Source of the DNA: PWQG01 sp050486205
GTDB lineage: Bacteria > Pseudomonadota > Gammaproteobacteria > Pseudomonadales > Pseudohongiellaceae
DNA: 64,000 bases
Assembly: GCA_050486205.1 (NCBI GenBank)
Contig: JBJHCW010000004.1
Coordinates: forward strand, 62,001 to 126,000
Reading direction: 5' to 3'
Within the stretch, counting starts at the first letter, position 1, and every line of letters begins with the position of its first letter. Positions 54,071 through 62,577 of this stretch are shown one piece after another. A program made the position numbers and the translations under genes. Under the pieces are notes generated by a model. It ran no database searches. It was given only the letters and a program-made list of their open reading frames with translations, and was not told the DNA's origin.

Positions 54071-55600
54071 TCACCAGAACTGATGTCTGGCCGAGAGTGT
54101 TACGCGGTTCTCCCTGTATTCGTTGAAGCCGGCATCCGATTCCCAGCGCGTATGCCGAAAATCCAGGCGTGCTGTTGTGTTGTTGCCCACCTGACGATTA
54201 AAGCCAAAACCGGCGCGCCAGTTCTCTGAACGCGGACCCGTCAGCCCCAGGTCGCCACCCCGCCCCACTCGCTCGCCCCAGTTCAGGCTGGCATTCATGG
54301 AAAGGTTTGATGACAGGGATCGGGAAAAGGCCAGCCCCAGGTTGGTGAACCGGGCATCAGCCAGGTCTTCGACACGCCGCTGCCGGGAGTCGGAGGCTGT
54401 GGCCGTAATGGTTGTACGCCGCGCCGTGAAGCGGTACCTGAGGCTCAGTCGTTCATTGATGATGGGTGTATCCCCGATGAAAGTGGGTTCCCCGATCAGC
54501 CCGGGCGGCAGGCCAGGCAGCTGGCCGTCACCGGGAACCACGCCTGGGTCGAAGTCCGGATCGAAGTCGGGATCGAACGGGTCGATGGTGCCCGGTGGAG
54601 CGCCCCGGAGCGTGCGGGGAAAGGTCAGCGAGCGCATATAATCGGCGCTGACCTGGCTGCGCTGGTGGCGGTATCGGATGTTGGCATAAGGTGTGGTGCC
54701 AAAAAAGCGTTGCCCGGTGCCCAGGTTGATCTCAACCCGGTCATTGGGTGACCAGCGCGCGCCGGCACTCCAGAATGTACCATCGATATCGGGATTGAGA
54801 CTGGTGAAAGTGTTCCATTCCTCGCCCACCCGGCCAGTAAGCTGCCAGCTTGGCGTCGCTCTCAGCGCGGCCCTTGCTTCAGCGGAGGACATCTTGTTGT
54901 CGAAAGCGGGGCGTAGCTCAGTGCCTTCGTACATCACCTTGCTGTAGAAGCCGGCAATGCCCACACTCAGCCGGTTGGCGCCGCGCTCGGTGCCCAGGTC
55001 AAATTCGCCGCGGTGTTCACTGCTGTCCCCGAACTGGTTCACACGGTTGTATTGTTCGTTACGGTAGTACCGCATGCGCAGGTCAGCGCTGTCCGCCAGT
55101 CGACGCTGGACCACCGCGCCGGCACCGTACTGGTAGGTGATGTTGATATTGTCGCGGCCATCCAGGTCGTCGCTGCCGCCGGGCGCGAAGGGATTGACAG
55201 GATTTCTTCGCGCCGATGCATCGGATTCCAGCGTCAGCCACTCATTGATCAGATCGTAGGTGCCACGATAACGCAGACTGGGCATGAACGCCTCGCGGTT
55301 GCCGGCCGCGAAGCCCTGGCCAGCGGGGCAGTCGAAATCGCTGTCAGCCAGGCTGTCGTAGGTCACGGCACCCTGCAGATAGATGTTGGCACGGGCGCCC
55401 TGGCCACGCAGATAGATATCCGGTCTGGCGGTGAATGCGCCCCGACCTTCGCGTTCGCTGGCGCTGCGGCAGATGTTGTCGGAGTAGTAGGTGCCCAGGG
55501 AGACTCCCGCGCCTCGCTCCCATTCCGCGGCCAGCAGGGCCGGGGTCAGCAGTGGGCCGCCGATCAGCAGGCCGGACAGCAGGGCCGTGGCAGGCTTCAT
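54071..55600 (-). CDS. XrtA/PEP-CTERM system-associated outer membrane beta-barrel protein
   Basis: A 509-residue exported protein with a signal peptide (LLSGLLIGGPLLTPALLAAE) and a beta-barrel pattern of alternating residues, ending in an aromatic residue (LSARHQFW), the usual outer-membrane signature. It fits the TIGR03016-type PEP-CTERM outer-membrane family. Near residue 345 there is an unusual Asp-rich insertion (PFDPDFDPDFDPG) in what should be an extracellular loop, with gene-level tandem repeats. Probable role: polysaccharide export across the outer membrane. Its ATG overlaps the tyrosine kinase stop (ATGA). Confidence 0.9.
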   Translation of the reverse strand: MKPATALLSGLLIGGPLLTPALLAAEWERGAGVSLGTYYSDNICRSASEREGRGAFTARPDIYLRGQGARANIYLQGAVTYDSLADSDFDCPAGQGFAAGNREAFMPSLRYRGTYDLINEWLTLESDASARRNPVNPFAPGGSDDLDGRDNINITYQYGAGAVVQRRLADSADLRMRYYRNEQYNRVNQFGDSSEHRGEFDLGTERGANRLSVGIAGFYSKVMYEGTELRPAFDNKMSSAEARAALRATPSWQLTGRVGEEWNTFTSLNPDIDGTFWSAGARWSPNDRVEINLGTGQRFFGTTPYANIRYRHQRSQVSADYMRSLTFPRTLRGAPPGTIDPFDPDFDPDFDPGVVPGDGQLPGLPPGLIGEPTFIGDTPIINERLSLRYRFTARRTTITATASDSRQRRVEDLADARFTNLGLAFSRSLSSNLSMNASLNWGERVGRGGDLGLTGPRSENWRAGFGFNRQVGNNTTARLDFRHTRWESDAGFNEYRENRVTLSARHQFW

Positions 55601-56499
55601 CGTTCAGGCGCCTCTGCGGTCTGGGTATTCGTGTCTTCCCTGTGGCCATAGCCATAACCATAACCGTAGCCATAGTTGTATTGACTGCCAAGACCCAGAA
55701 GATTGAAGCGGCGCCGGGAGGCCTTGTTGAGCATCACAGCCACCATCTTGTCCTTGCCAATGCGCTCCAGGGCTTCCTTGACGGCGTGTTGGGGTGTGTA
55801 ATTTGCCGCAGCCACCAGGACGATCTGCCCCATGAAGCTGGCGAGCACACTGGCTTCATTGGTTTGCAACAGCGGCGGTGAGTCAAAGATGATGACACGA
55901 TCCGGATAACGGGTGGCCAGTTCCTGCATCAGCTGATGCATTTTTTCGCTGGCCAGCAGTTCGGTGGACTTTTCGTGACTGCTGCCTGCCGGCATGATGC
56001 GCAGCTTGGCCAGCGAGGTGTGAAGTATGGTTTCTTCGGGTGTGGCTGTGCCTGTGAGGATGTCAATCAGCCCCGGGGTCTGATCCGGGACACCCAGTAT
56101 CCTGCCGGCTGAGGCCTTGTGTATGTCGCCGTCAATAAAAAGCACAGTCTTGTCCTGCTCCATGGCAACACTCATGGCGAGATTCAGGGACGTGAATGTC
56201 TTGCCGTCGCCCTGCAGCGCACTGGTGACCATGATCAGATTGGCATTCTCGATTTTTGTCACAGAGCGGCCGGCAATATTCCTGAGCAATGGCCGCTTGA
56301 TGGCGCGGAACTCTTCTGCGATGACGCTGCGCGGCGCGGCGGGTGTCAGGTAACCCTCCGCATGGAGCTGATCAACAGGAATATCCACCTGGGCCGCAGT
56401 GTCAGGAAGCCAGGGCGATTCTGTAGCGTCAAGCGGCTCCACGAAGGCTGCGGGTGGCTGCTGCTTTTTGCTGCCAATCGCTTTCTCGATACTGCTCAT
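55597..56499 (-). CDS. XrtA-associated tyrosine autokinase (BY-kinase)
   Basis: A 300-residue cytoplasmic BY-kinase domain. Walker A is TSALQGDGKTFTSLNLAM, Walker A' is TVLFIDGDIHKASAG and Walker B is RVIIFDSPPLL. The C-terminus is a tyrosine cluster (YNYGYGYGYGYGHRED) where autophosphorylation would occur. It works with the separate chain-length protein encoded just upstream, 78 bp away, to control polymer length. AGGGAG is well placed before the ATG. The phosphatase at 59210 is the likely counterpart that resets it. Confidence 0.93.
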   Translation of the reverse strand: MSSIEKAIGSKKQQPPAAFVEPLDATESPWLPDTAAQVDIPVDQLHAEGYLTPAAPRSVIAEEFRAIKRPLLRNIAGRSVTKIENANLIMVTSALQGDGKTFTSLNLAMSVAMEQDKTVLFIDGDIHKASAGRILGVPDQTPGLIDILTGTATPEETILHTSLAKLRIMPAGSSHEKSTELLASEKMHQLMQELATRYPDRVIIFDSPPLLQTNEASVLASFMGQIVLVAAANYTPQHAVKEALERIGKDKMVAVMLNKASRRRFNLLGLGSQYNYGYGYGYGYGHREDTNTQTAEAPER

Positions 56500-56577
56500 G
56501 TTCTGCTCCCTGGCATCTGCGTGTTCATGGCGCTGTCTGGATATGACATGGGGTGCCCTGGCACGCTGGTCGTTCGT

Positions 56578-58113
56578 TCAGATGATCAAACCCGGCCTGG
56601 CCACCACCACAGCAAAGACCAGTAGCAATCCGCCGCTGCACGCCACGAAGGCGGCAAGGCCCAGACGGGTTTTTCGGATCTGTGCTTTGCTTTTGCGGTG
56701 TGTCACATGACCGAGCAGGGGCAGACCTGTGGACTGGGCCAGCATGCGGGCATCGGTGACAATGGGGTTCAGCAGGGCCAGCAATAGCGCCAGAGCTCCG
56801 CCAGCGCCAAGCGCCAACACCAGTACGCCGGCCTTCAGTACGGGTTTGTTGGGCTGACTGGGCTGGAGCGGCACAAATGGCGGGTCCACAACCCGGAACG
56901 TGACATCACCGGCGTTTCGCTGCAGGTCGTCGGACAGCCGTGCCGACTCCCGGCGTTCCAGCAACTGCTGGTGCTGGCGACGCAGTACATCATAGTCGCG
57001 ATCCAGTTGTGTCAGTTGCGCCTCGACATCGGGTATCTGGTTGACCCTGGACTCCAGATCGTTGACACGGTCCTCGAACTCGGCCACACGAACCTGCAGG
57101 GAGGCGACCTGGGCCTGGGTTTCCGCCAGCAGGGAGCGCATACCCTGATAGACCGGGCTGGATGACAGCGGGTTGGACATCATGTCCGTGTCGTCGCTGA
57201 GCGCCTGTTGCTGTTGCCTTTCTGCTTCCAGTTGGGCGATCAGGCCCTGCACCCGCCGTATTTCCGGGTGTCGATCTGTGTAGCGGGTCAGAAGGCTGTC
57301 CAGTTGCACATGCAGGGACTGTATGCGTTGATCCAGGGCCGTGTTGCCGGCATTCAGAGTCCCGCCAGCAATGAACACCGGTGCTTCACCGTCCAGCTGC
57401 CGCTGCAGTTCCGTGCGGCGGTTTTCCAGTTCCCGCAGTTGCAGGCGGGCTTCCTGCAGATTGCTGCGCGCCTGTCGCAGGCGGGTGTAATAATTGCCAC
57501 TTTCGCCGGGCAGCATGTCCACATTGTTGCGCCGGAACTCGGCAAGCCGGGTTTCGGCCTGCACCAGTCGGGCCTCGGACTCGGCTATCTGCCGGTTCAG
57601 GAAATTCTGCGTCTGCGAAGTATCACTGTCCTGATTGCTGGTGGTGGTTTCGATGAATATTGTAATCAGGGACTGGGTGAGCCGTCGTGCGGTTTCCCGG
57701 TCGGGATGGGTGACCGTGATGTTATAGAGGGTATTGTTGCCCCGGGTGCTGCCCAGCGAAATGGAATTCTGCAGGCGCCGGATCATGGCATCCTGCTGGG
57801 CCTCAGTCTGCGCCTGCAGGTCCAGGTCGGTCATCCGGGCCAGCCGTTCCAGGTTGGGGCGACTCAGCAGGGTGCGGCTCATCATCGAGATTCGCTCGTT
57901 GGCATTGGGGGTGACCGTCATGCCGCGCATCAGCGGACCCAGCAGCGACGTGGTGTCGACATAAACCCGTGCATTGGCAACATAGGATTCAGGCATGTTC
58001 GCCACGTGAAACCAGCCAGCGATGGCGATCACCCACGCCACGAACAGCGCTTTCCAGCGATGGCGCCAGATTCCCAGTGCGTAGCTGAGTAGTTGTGCGA
58101 GAGCGTCCTGCAT
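56578..58113 (-). CDS. XrtA system polysaccharide chain-length determinant (Wzz-like)
   Basis: A 511-residue inner-membrane protein with an N-terminal span (ALFVAWVIAIAGWFHVANMP), a long periplasmic coiled-coil region (residues about 150-400, with RLVQAETRLAEFRRNNVDML and further heptad-like stretches) and a C-terminal span (VLKAGVLVLALGAGGALALL) after the Pro-rich VDPPFVPLQPSQPNKP motif. A third hydrophobic segment ends the protein. It sets polymer length and partners the BY-kinase downstream. The gene starts 90 bases after the export lipoprotein stop. Confidence 0.92.
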   Translation of the reverse strand: MQDALAQLLSYALGIWRHRWKALFVAWVIAIAGWFHVANMPESYVANARVYVDTTSLLGPLMRGMTVTPNANERISMMSRTLLSRPNLERLARMTDLDLQAQTEAQQDAMIRRLQNSISLGSTRGNNTLYNITVTHPDRETARRLTQSLITIFIETTTSNQDSDTSQTQNFLNRQIAESEARLVQAETRLAEFRRNNVDMLPGESGNYYTRLRQARSNLQEARLQLRELENRRTELQRQLDGEAPVFIAGGTLNAGNTALDQRIQSLHVQLDSLLTRYTDRHPEIRRVQGLIAQLEAERQQQQALSDDTDMMSNPLSSSPVYQGMRSLLAETQAQVASLQVRVAEFEDRVNDLESRVNQIPDVEAQLTQLDRDYDVLRRQHQQLLERRESARLSDDLQRNAGDVTFRVVDPPFVPLQPSQPNKPVLKAGVLVLALGAGGALALLLALLNPIVTDARMLAQSTGLPLLGHVTHRKSKAQIRKTRLGLAAFVACSGGLLLVFAVVVARPGLII

Positions 58114-58175
58114 CGTTTGCTGTTGTACCTCGGTATTTGGTCAGTAGTACAAAGTGGCACGTGACATGCCGCTAT

Positions 58176-58207
58176 TGACGGGCCCGATCAGTGACGGGCC
58201 CGATCAG
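58176..58207. repeat. 16-bp tandem duplication at the export-gene stop
   Basis: Two perfect copies of TGACGGGCCCGATCAG. The right copy contains the TGA stop of the minus-strand export gene; the left copy duplicates that stop region between it and the chain-length gene. Each unit contains the palindrome GGGCCC. Confidence 0.75.
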
Positions 58208-58833
58208 AACCAGGACTCTGAAATGATCACCACATCGCCTGGCTCAAGGGTCAGGTTGGCGGAGATGTCACCTTTTTTCAGCAGATCGTCCAGACGCAGC
58301 CTGTAGGATTGGCGTTCACCGCCTACGCTGCGCACCAGCACCGATCGGTTGCCGGCTGCATAGGGGGTCATGCCGCCCACGGCCACCATCAGATCCAGCA
58401 GGGTCATATGCTGCGAGTAGGGAATGCTTGCCGGACTGGTTGCTTCACCCAGCACACTCACCTGTTGTTCCGGTACACCAACAAAACCCCTGACAATGAC
58501 ACTGACCACCGGTTCGCGCACATACTCGGCGTATTGCTCTTCGATCTGTCGCGCCAGTTGTGTGGGTGTACGACCGCTGGCCTGCATGTCCTCAACAAGG
58601 CGGGTGGTCAACTTGCCATCAGGACGGACGATGCCTGTGGTGCTGAGCTCTTCCTGGCCCCAGACAAAAATTTCCAGCGTGTCACCCGGGCCAATCACAT
58701 AATTGTAATCGGGCAGGTCAAGACGTTGGGTTTCCGGCACCTGCTGCAGGCCGCAGGCATTGAGCGTGAACAGGGCCAGGATGCCGCCGGCCAGCGTCAT
58801 CAGGCGACGCAAGGGAAACACGTATGCAATCAT
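58204..58833 (-). CDS. XrtA/PEP-CTERM system exopolysaccharide export lipoprotein
   Basis: A 209-residue Wza-like export protein. The lipobox is LFTLNAC with Cys27; the poly-export domain begins YNYVIGPGDTLEIFVWGQEE, and a SLBB-like domain follows (VSVLGEATSPASIPYSQHMT). It is shorter than Wza (about 380) and lacks the C-terminal helix that crosses the outer membrane, as is normal for the exosortase form; the barrel at 54071 could supply the outer pore. ATG 58833 has AGGAG 6 bases upstream and is preferred to GTG 58848. First gene of the minus-strand operon. Confidence 0.92.
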   Translation of the reverse strand: MIAYVFPLRRLMTLAGGILALFTLNACGLQQVPETQRLDLPDYNYVIGPGDTLEIFVWGQEELSTTGIVRPDGKLTTRLVEDMQASGRTPTQLARQIEEQYAEYVREPVVSVIVRGFVGVPEQQVSVLGEATSPASIPYSQHMTLLDLMVAVGGMTPYAAGNRSVLVRSVGGERQSYRLRLDDLLKKGDISANLTLEPGDVVIISESWF

Positions 58834-58848
58834 CTTTTTGCTCCTCAC

Positions 58849-59209
58849 GGGAAACTCACAATTCAGCGTTTTGTTGTATTCCCCGCGATGGGGATTGCAA
58901 ATCAGTCTCAGGCTAACGGGATTTCCTCTGATTATATGTGCGCCAGAGTACTTATCTCAATGCCTGGTCCCGACTGCGCAAGAGTACTCATCTCAAGGCT
59001 TCATGTCGATACTGAACCCGTTTTCCCGGCCATTCCCCGAATGTTCCGCAGTAAGCAGGTTATGGACGGGTGCATATCTGCTACACTTTAAATCAAACGC
59101 CGACGGAAAGCTGTGTTATCCGTACTGTATTATCTGTCCTGTTCCATTTTTCTTTAATCTTGCAATGGTGTGTGCTTGTTTGTGTTCCCGGTACAGCGTT
59201 GGTCAGTAG
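58849..59209. other. 361-bp divergent region between the two XrtA-locus arms
   Basis: No gene is supported. It must hold the promoter of the 16-gene minus-strand operon and that of the phosphatase gene. It contains the direct repeats listed at 58945-58999. I looked for a GG-N10-GC sigma-54 element on both strands and found none convincing. Confidence 0.6.
58945..58999. promoter_or_regulatory. 19-bp direct repeats upstream of the XrtA operon
   Basis: AGAGTACTTATCTCAATGC (58945-58963) recurs as AGAGTACTCATCTCAAGGC (58981-58999): 17 of 19 bases agree and the start-to-start distance is 36 bases, so copies lie about 3.4 helix turns apart. They sit about 110-165 bases before the export lipoprotein start. 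Each contains the palindrome AGTACT. Plausible binding sites for a regulator; none is named. Confidence 0.5.
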
Positions 59210-59758
59210 ATGTTCTGGTCTCGTCCTGACTTGCAGGTGTTGTTCGTGTGTACGGCAAATATCTGTCGTTCGCCGCTGGCCGAAGCGCTGTTGCGTCACC
59301 GCCTTCAGGCCATGGGACTTGCCGGGCGAGTGCAGGTGAGTTCGGCGGGCACCCGTGTTGTCCAGGGCGGGCATCGGCCCGACGCCAGGATGCAGGCGCT
59401 GGCGGCAGAGGCGGGTGTTGCCATGGGCCGTATTCGTTCGCGGGTGCTCACGCCAGCAATGATCCAGAGAAGTGACTATTCGCTGGTGATGGATCGTACA
59501 CACCTGAAGGAAGCCGGTCGCTTGTGCGAAGGCCTGGATGCCGGCAGCTTCGAGCCAGTGCGTCTGCTCGGCAGTTACCTGCCTGGACACGGCGATGGAG
59601 CGAATATACCGGATATTCCGGATCCCTACTTCGGTGATATGCAGGGCTTCCGTCTGGTCTATGGGCAAATTGATGTGGCGGTGAGTGGGCTGTTGGTCAA
59701 CATCGTATCCCGTCTGGAAGGTTCCCGGGAGGCCGGGGGCTTGACATCAGTGCGCTGA
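59210..59758 (+). CDS. Low-molecular-weight protein tyrosine phosphatase
   Basis: A 182-residue cytoplasmic phosphatase. The active-site loop is FVCTANICRSPLAE with Cys14 and Arg20 (CX5RS). The general acid Asp is in IPDIPDPYFGD. Length is slightly above the usual 150 because of an N-terminal MFWSRPDLQ and a C-terminal tail. Such enzymes dephosphorylate BY-kinases in polysaccharide loci, so the target is likely the autokinase at 55597. It is encoded divergently from the main operon and heads a plus-strand group. Confidence 0.92.
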   Translation: MFWSRPDLQVLFVCTANICRSPLAEALLRHRLQAMGLAGRVQVSSAGTRVVQGGHRPDARMQALAAEAGVAMGRIRSRVLTPAMIQRSDYSLVMDRTHLKEAGRLCEGLDAGSFEPVRLLGSYLPGHGDGANIPDIPDPYFGDMQGFRLVYGQIDVAVSGLLVNIVSRLEGSREAGGLTSVR

Positions 59759-59962
59759 GGAGCAGATGTAGTATGGAAAATTGTACCAAGGTGTGACATT
59801 CTTGCTCTAAACTGATACAGCGCGCACTGAAGCCGCAATCAGGCCGCAGTCAGGCGCCGCATGGCTCAATGATTATTTGTGCAACAAGCTGCCGTGGCAC
59901 CACTGTTCACGGTACCTCGCGAAACGCACTGCAAACCGCACTGCAAACAAGGTCAGTCCGTC

Positions 59963-60826
59963 ATGCCGAAATCCGATGCCCGGTCCGAACCCCGGCCCGC
60001 TGGCTCCTCCAGAGTGGAAGAGTTCGACCGATACTTTGATCTCGCTCCGGCTGTGACAAAGGCGCAGCGCGACCTGGTATACCAGGTGCGTTACCGGGTG
60101 TACTGCGAGGAGTTTGGTTATGAGCCTGCCGAAGCCTTCAGTAATTTCAAGGAGACGGACGAGTTTGATGATCGCTCCATGCATTGCCTGGTGACTCACC
60201 GGGGGTCCGGCGTGCCTGTGGGCTGTGTTCGGTTGGTCATGGTCGAGGGTGATGAGCTGATGCCCATGGAGGCGCATGCCGGGGACAGCCTTGACCAGGA
60301 TTTCATCAACAGATTTGCCGGGCGACGTGACGCCTTGTGTGAAATTTCCCGACTTGCCGTTGATGGTGCATTCCGGCGCCGGCCCAAGGAGCAGGAAACC
60401 CGCTTTGGCAATATCGATGCGGTTGGTGCCAGTGAATGGGAGCGACGCACATTCCCCATGATTGCCCTGTCACTGATGATCGGTGCCGGCGCCCTGGCCG
60501 AATCGCTGGGAAAGAGGCACTGTTTTGCCATCATGGAGCCATTCCTTCCAATCATGATGAGGCGCACCGGCATCCATTTCCGTCGCGTGGGGCAGGATTT
60601 TGAATTCCGTGGCGTGCGTGCCCCGTACTATACCCTGGTGGATGAATTTTTTGAGAACCTCCCGGTCGATTTGCGGCAGTACGGCAGGGCGTTGCAGAAA
60701 CGGTTTGCTGCCGCTTTGCCGGATGGCAAGGCAGTGTCCTCGGCCGCAGCCGACACTGCCAGGGTGGCCGATGAAGTCGTCCGCCTTTCGATGAAACCAC
60801 CCTCTTCCCCGGAGGGAGTTGCGTGA
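59963..60826 (+). CDS. PEP-CTERM/exosortase system-associated acyltransferase
   Basis: A 287-residue GNAT-like acyltransferase resembling autoinducer synthases. Family-typical stretches are YQVRYRVYCEEFGYEPAEAF, MHCLVTHRGSGVPVGCVRLV, CEISRLAVDGAFRRRPKEQE and RRTGIHFRRVGQDFEFRGVR. It is expected to transfer an acyl group to an amino group; the product in XrtA systems is unknown. ATG 59963 fits the family start; a longer GC-repetitive extension to 59879 is rejected. Its stop overlaps the GTG of the oxidase gene. Confidence 0.9.
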   Translation: MPKSDARSEPRPAGSSRVEEFDRYFDLAPAVTKAQRDLVYQVRYRVYCEEFGYEPAEAFSNFKETDEFDDRSMHCLVTHRGSGVPVGCVRLVMVEGDELMPMEAHAGDSLDQDFINRFAGRRDALCEISRLAVDGAFRRRPKEQETRFGNIDAVGASEWERRTFPMIALSLMIGAGALAESLGKRHCFAIMEPFLPIMMRRTGIHFRRVGQDFEFRGVRAPYYTLVDEFFENLPVDLRQYGRALQKRFAAALPDGKAVSSAAADTARVADEVVRLSMKPPSSPEGVA

Positions 60827-62427
60827 CGGCAGAGGCGGAGAATGCCATCGCCGCATTCATTGCCGCGCTGGGCAGTGAACAGGTGGTGCTCAATCCGGAT
60901 GAGCTGCAGCGCTACGAACAGGCCACTTTCCACTCAGACAACAAGGTGCCTGCCGTCATTCGACCGGGCAACACCGCCGAGGTCCAGCACTGTCTGCGCA
61001 TTGCCAATGAGTTCAAGGTGCCTCTCTATCCGATAAGCACCGGTCTGAATATTGGCTACGGCTCCATGGTGCCACCCACTCCCGGGTGCATCATCATGGA
61101 GCTCAGGCGGCTGGACCGCATTCTTGAATTCAATGCCGAGCTTGGTTACGTTCGGGTGGAGCCAGGGGTCAGTCAGCAGCAGCTGTTTGATTATCTGCAG
61201 GCCCGGGACGCTCCCTTCTGGCTGGATGTCACCGGGTCATCACCCCACCACAGTCTGATTGGCAACATCGCAGAACGAGGCTTTGGCCATACCGCCTATG
61301 CGGATCATTTTGGCAATATTGGTGGCTTCCGGGTGGTATTGCCGAACGGGGATCTGTTGGCTACCGGCTTTGGCCAGTACGATAATGCCAAGGCTGCAGG
61401 TGTTTACCGCTGGGGGGTGGGGCCGCACTATGACGGCCTGTTTACCCAGTCCAATCTGGGGGTGATCGTGGAAGCCATCATCTGGTTGATGCCCAGGCCG
61501 GAATACATGCAGTTCTTTTCCTGTCGCATCGACCGTGACGAAAGTCTGCCAGAGCTGATCGAGTTGCTGCGCCCCCTGCGGTTGGACGGCACCATTCGCA
61601 GCGCCATGCATATCGCCAATGACTACAAGATGGTCTCGGCCATTCAGGGTTATCCCTGGGAGTTGGCGAAGGGGCAGACGCCGCTGCCCGAAGATGTGAT
61701 GCAGGCCAAGGTCAGAGAGTGGGATTGTGGCCCCTGGAATGTGTCGGGCGCGCTTTACGGCACACCTGGTACTGTGGCCGATGCCCGTAAGCGCATCAAG
61801 CGCCAACTGCGGGGCAAGGTCAAACGGCTGCGTTTTCTTGACGAGCGCCTCCTGGGTCTGGCTGAGCGGTTTGCCAAACCTTACCAACGCTTCACCGGTG
61901 TCAGGCTGACCGATCTGCTGAAGGTGATCAAACCGGTGTTTGGCATGACCCGTGGCGTGCCTTCGGCCGCAATGATGTCAAGCAATTACTGGCGCAAGAA
62001 GGCGTTTCCGCAGGCATCGGCGGATCTGAGCCCTGAAAAGGACAACTGTGGCGTGATGTGGCTGTCGCCGGTTGCCCCCACCTCCGGCGCTCATACGGCG
62101 GCAATCTGGAATATCGTCAAGACCACGATGCTGGGTCATGGCTTCGAGCCCTCGGTCTCCATCACCCTGATCAACGAGCGTAGCCTTGATTGTGTGATCA
62201 ATCTGTCCTATGACCGGGACATCGAGGGTGAGGACGAGCGAGCCATGGCCTGCCACGATGATATGCTCGGGCAACTGTGTGACGCCGGGTACTACCCCTA
62301 CCGTCTGGGGATCCAGGCGATGGCAAAGATGCCGCCCAGAACGGCAGCATACGGAAACTTTTTTGCCGATATGAAGGCGGCTCTGGACCCCAATGGTATT
62401 CTGGCACCAGGACGGTATCTGCCATGA
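60823..62427 (+). CDS. FAD-binding oxidoreductase, vanillyl-alcohol-oxidase family
   Basis: A 534-residue flavoprotein with the N-terminal PCMH FAD domain (AVIRPGNTAEVQHCLRIANE, PLYPISTGLNIGYGSMVPPT, GSSPHHSLIGNIAERGFGHT) and a C-terminal substrate domain ending YGNFFADMKAALDPNGILAP. The pattern resembles p-cresol methylhydroxylase and eugenol/vanillyl-alcohol oxidases. The substrate is unknown; the position suggests oxidation of a sugar or acyl group in the locus. The start GTG 60823 overlaps the preceding stop, so the two are coupled. Confidence 0.85.
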   Translation: MTAEAENAIAAFIAALGSEQVVLNPDELQRYEQATFHSDNKVPAVIRPGNTAEVQHCLRIANEFKVPLYPISTGLNIGYGSMVPPTPGCIIMELRRLDRILEFNAELGYVRVEPGVSQQQLFDYLQARDAPFWLDVTGSSPHHSLIGNIAERGFGHTAYADHFGNIGGFRVVLPNGDLLATGFGQYDNAKAAGVYRWGVGPHYDGLFTQSNLGVIVEAIIWLMPRPEYMQFFSCRIDRDESLPELIELLRPLRLDGTIRSAMHIANDYKMVSAIQGYPWELAKGQTPLPEDVMQAKVREWDCGPWNVSGALYGTPGTVADARKRIKRQLRGKVKRLRFLDERLLGLAERFAKPYQRFTGVRLTDLLKVIKPVFGMTRGVPSAAMMSSNYWRKKAFPQASADLSPEKDNCGVMWLSPVAPTSGAHTAAIWNIVKTTMLGHGFEPSVSITLINERSLDCVINLSYDRDIEGEDERAMACHDDMLGQLCDAGYYPYRLGIQAMAKMPPRTAAYGNFFADMKAALDPNGILAPGRYLP

Positions 62428-62577
62428 TCAGTGGCGTCCTGCGCGCTGCTGTATCATATGACACTGCGTCAATGTACCATGTTAAAATCAGATCCGAGCT
62501 ATGGTCGGGTGTTTCGCCTGTTCAGTTCGCGTGTAATGAAACGCGTCCGCTGAACGCTGTTTTTCTGGAGAGTTGAT

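Noticed and set aside
54535..54600. Short repeated DNA that might suggest a CRISPR or satellite
   Set aside because: The units are in frame inside the outer-membrane protein gene and encode DPDF repeats; there are no spacers.
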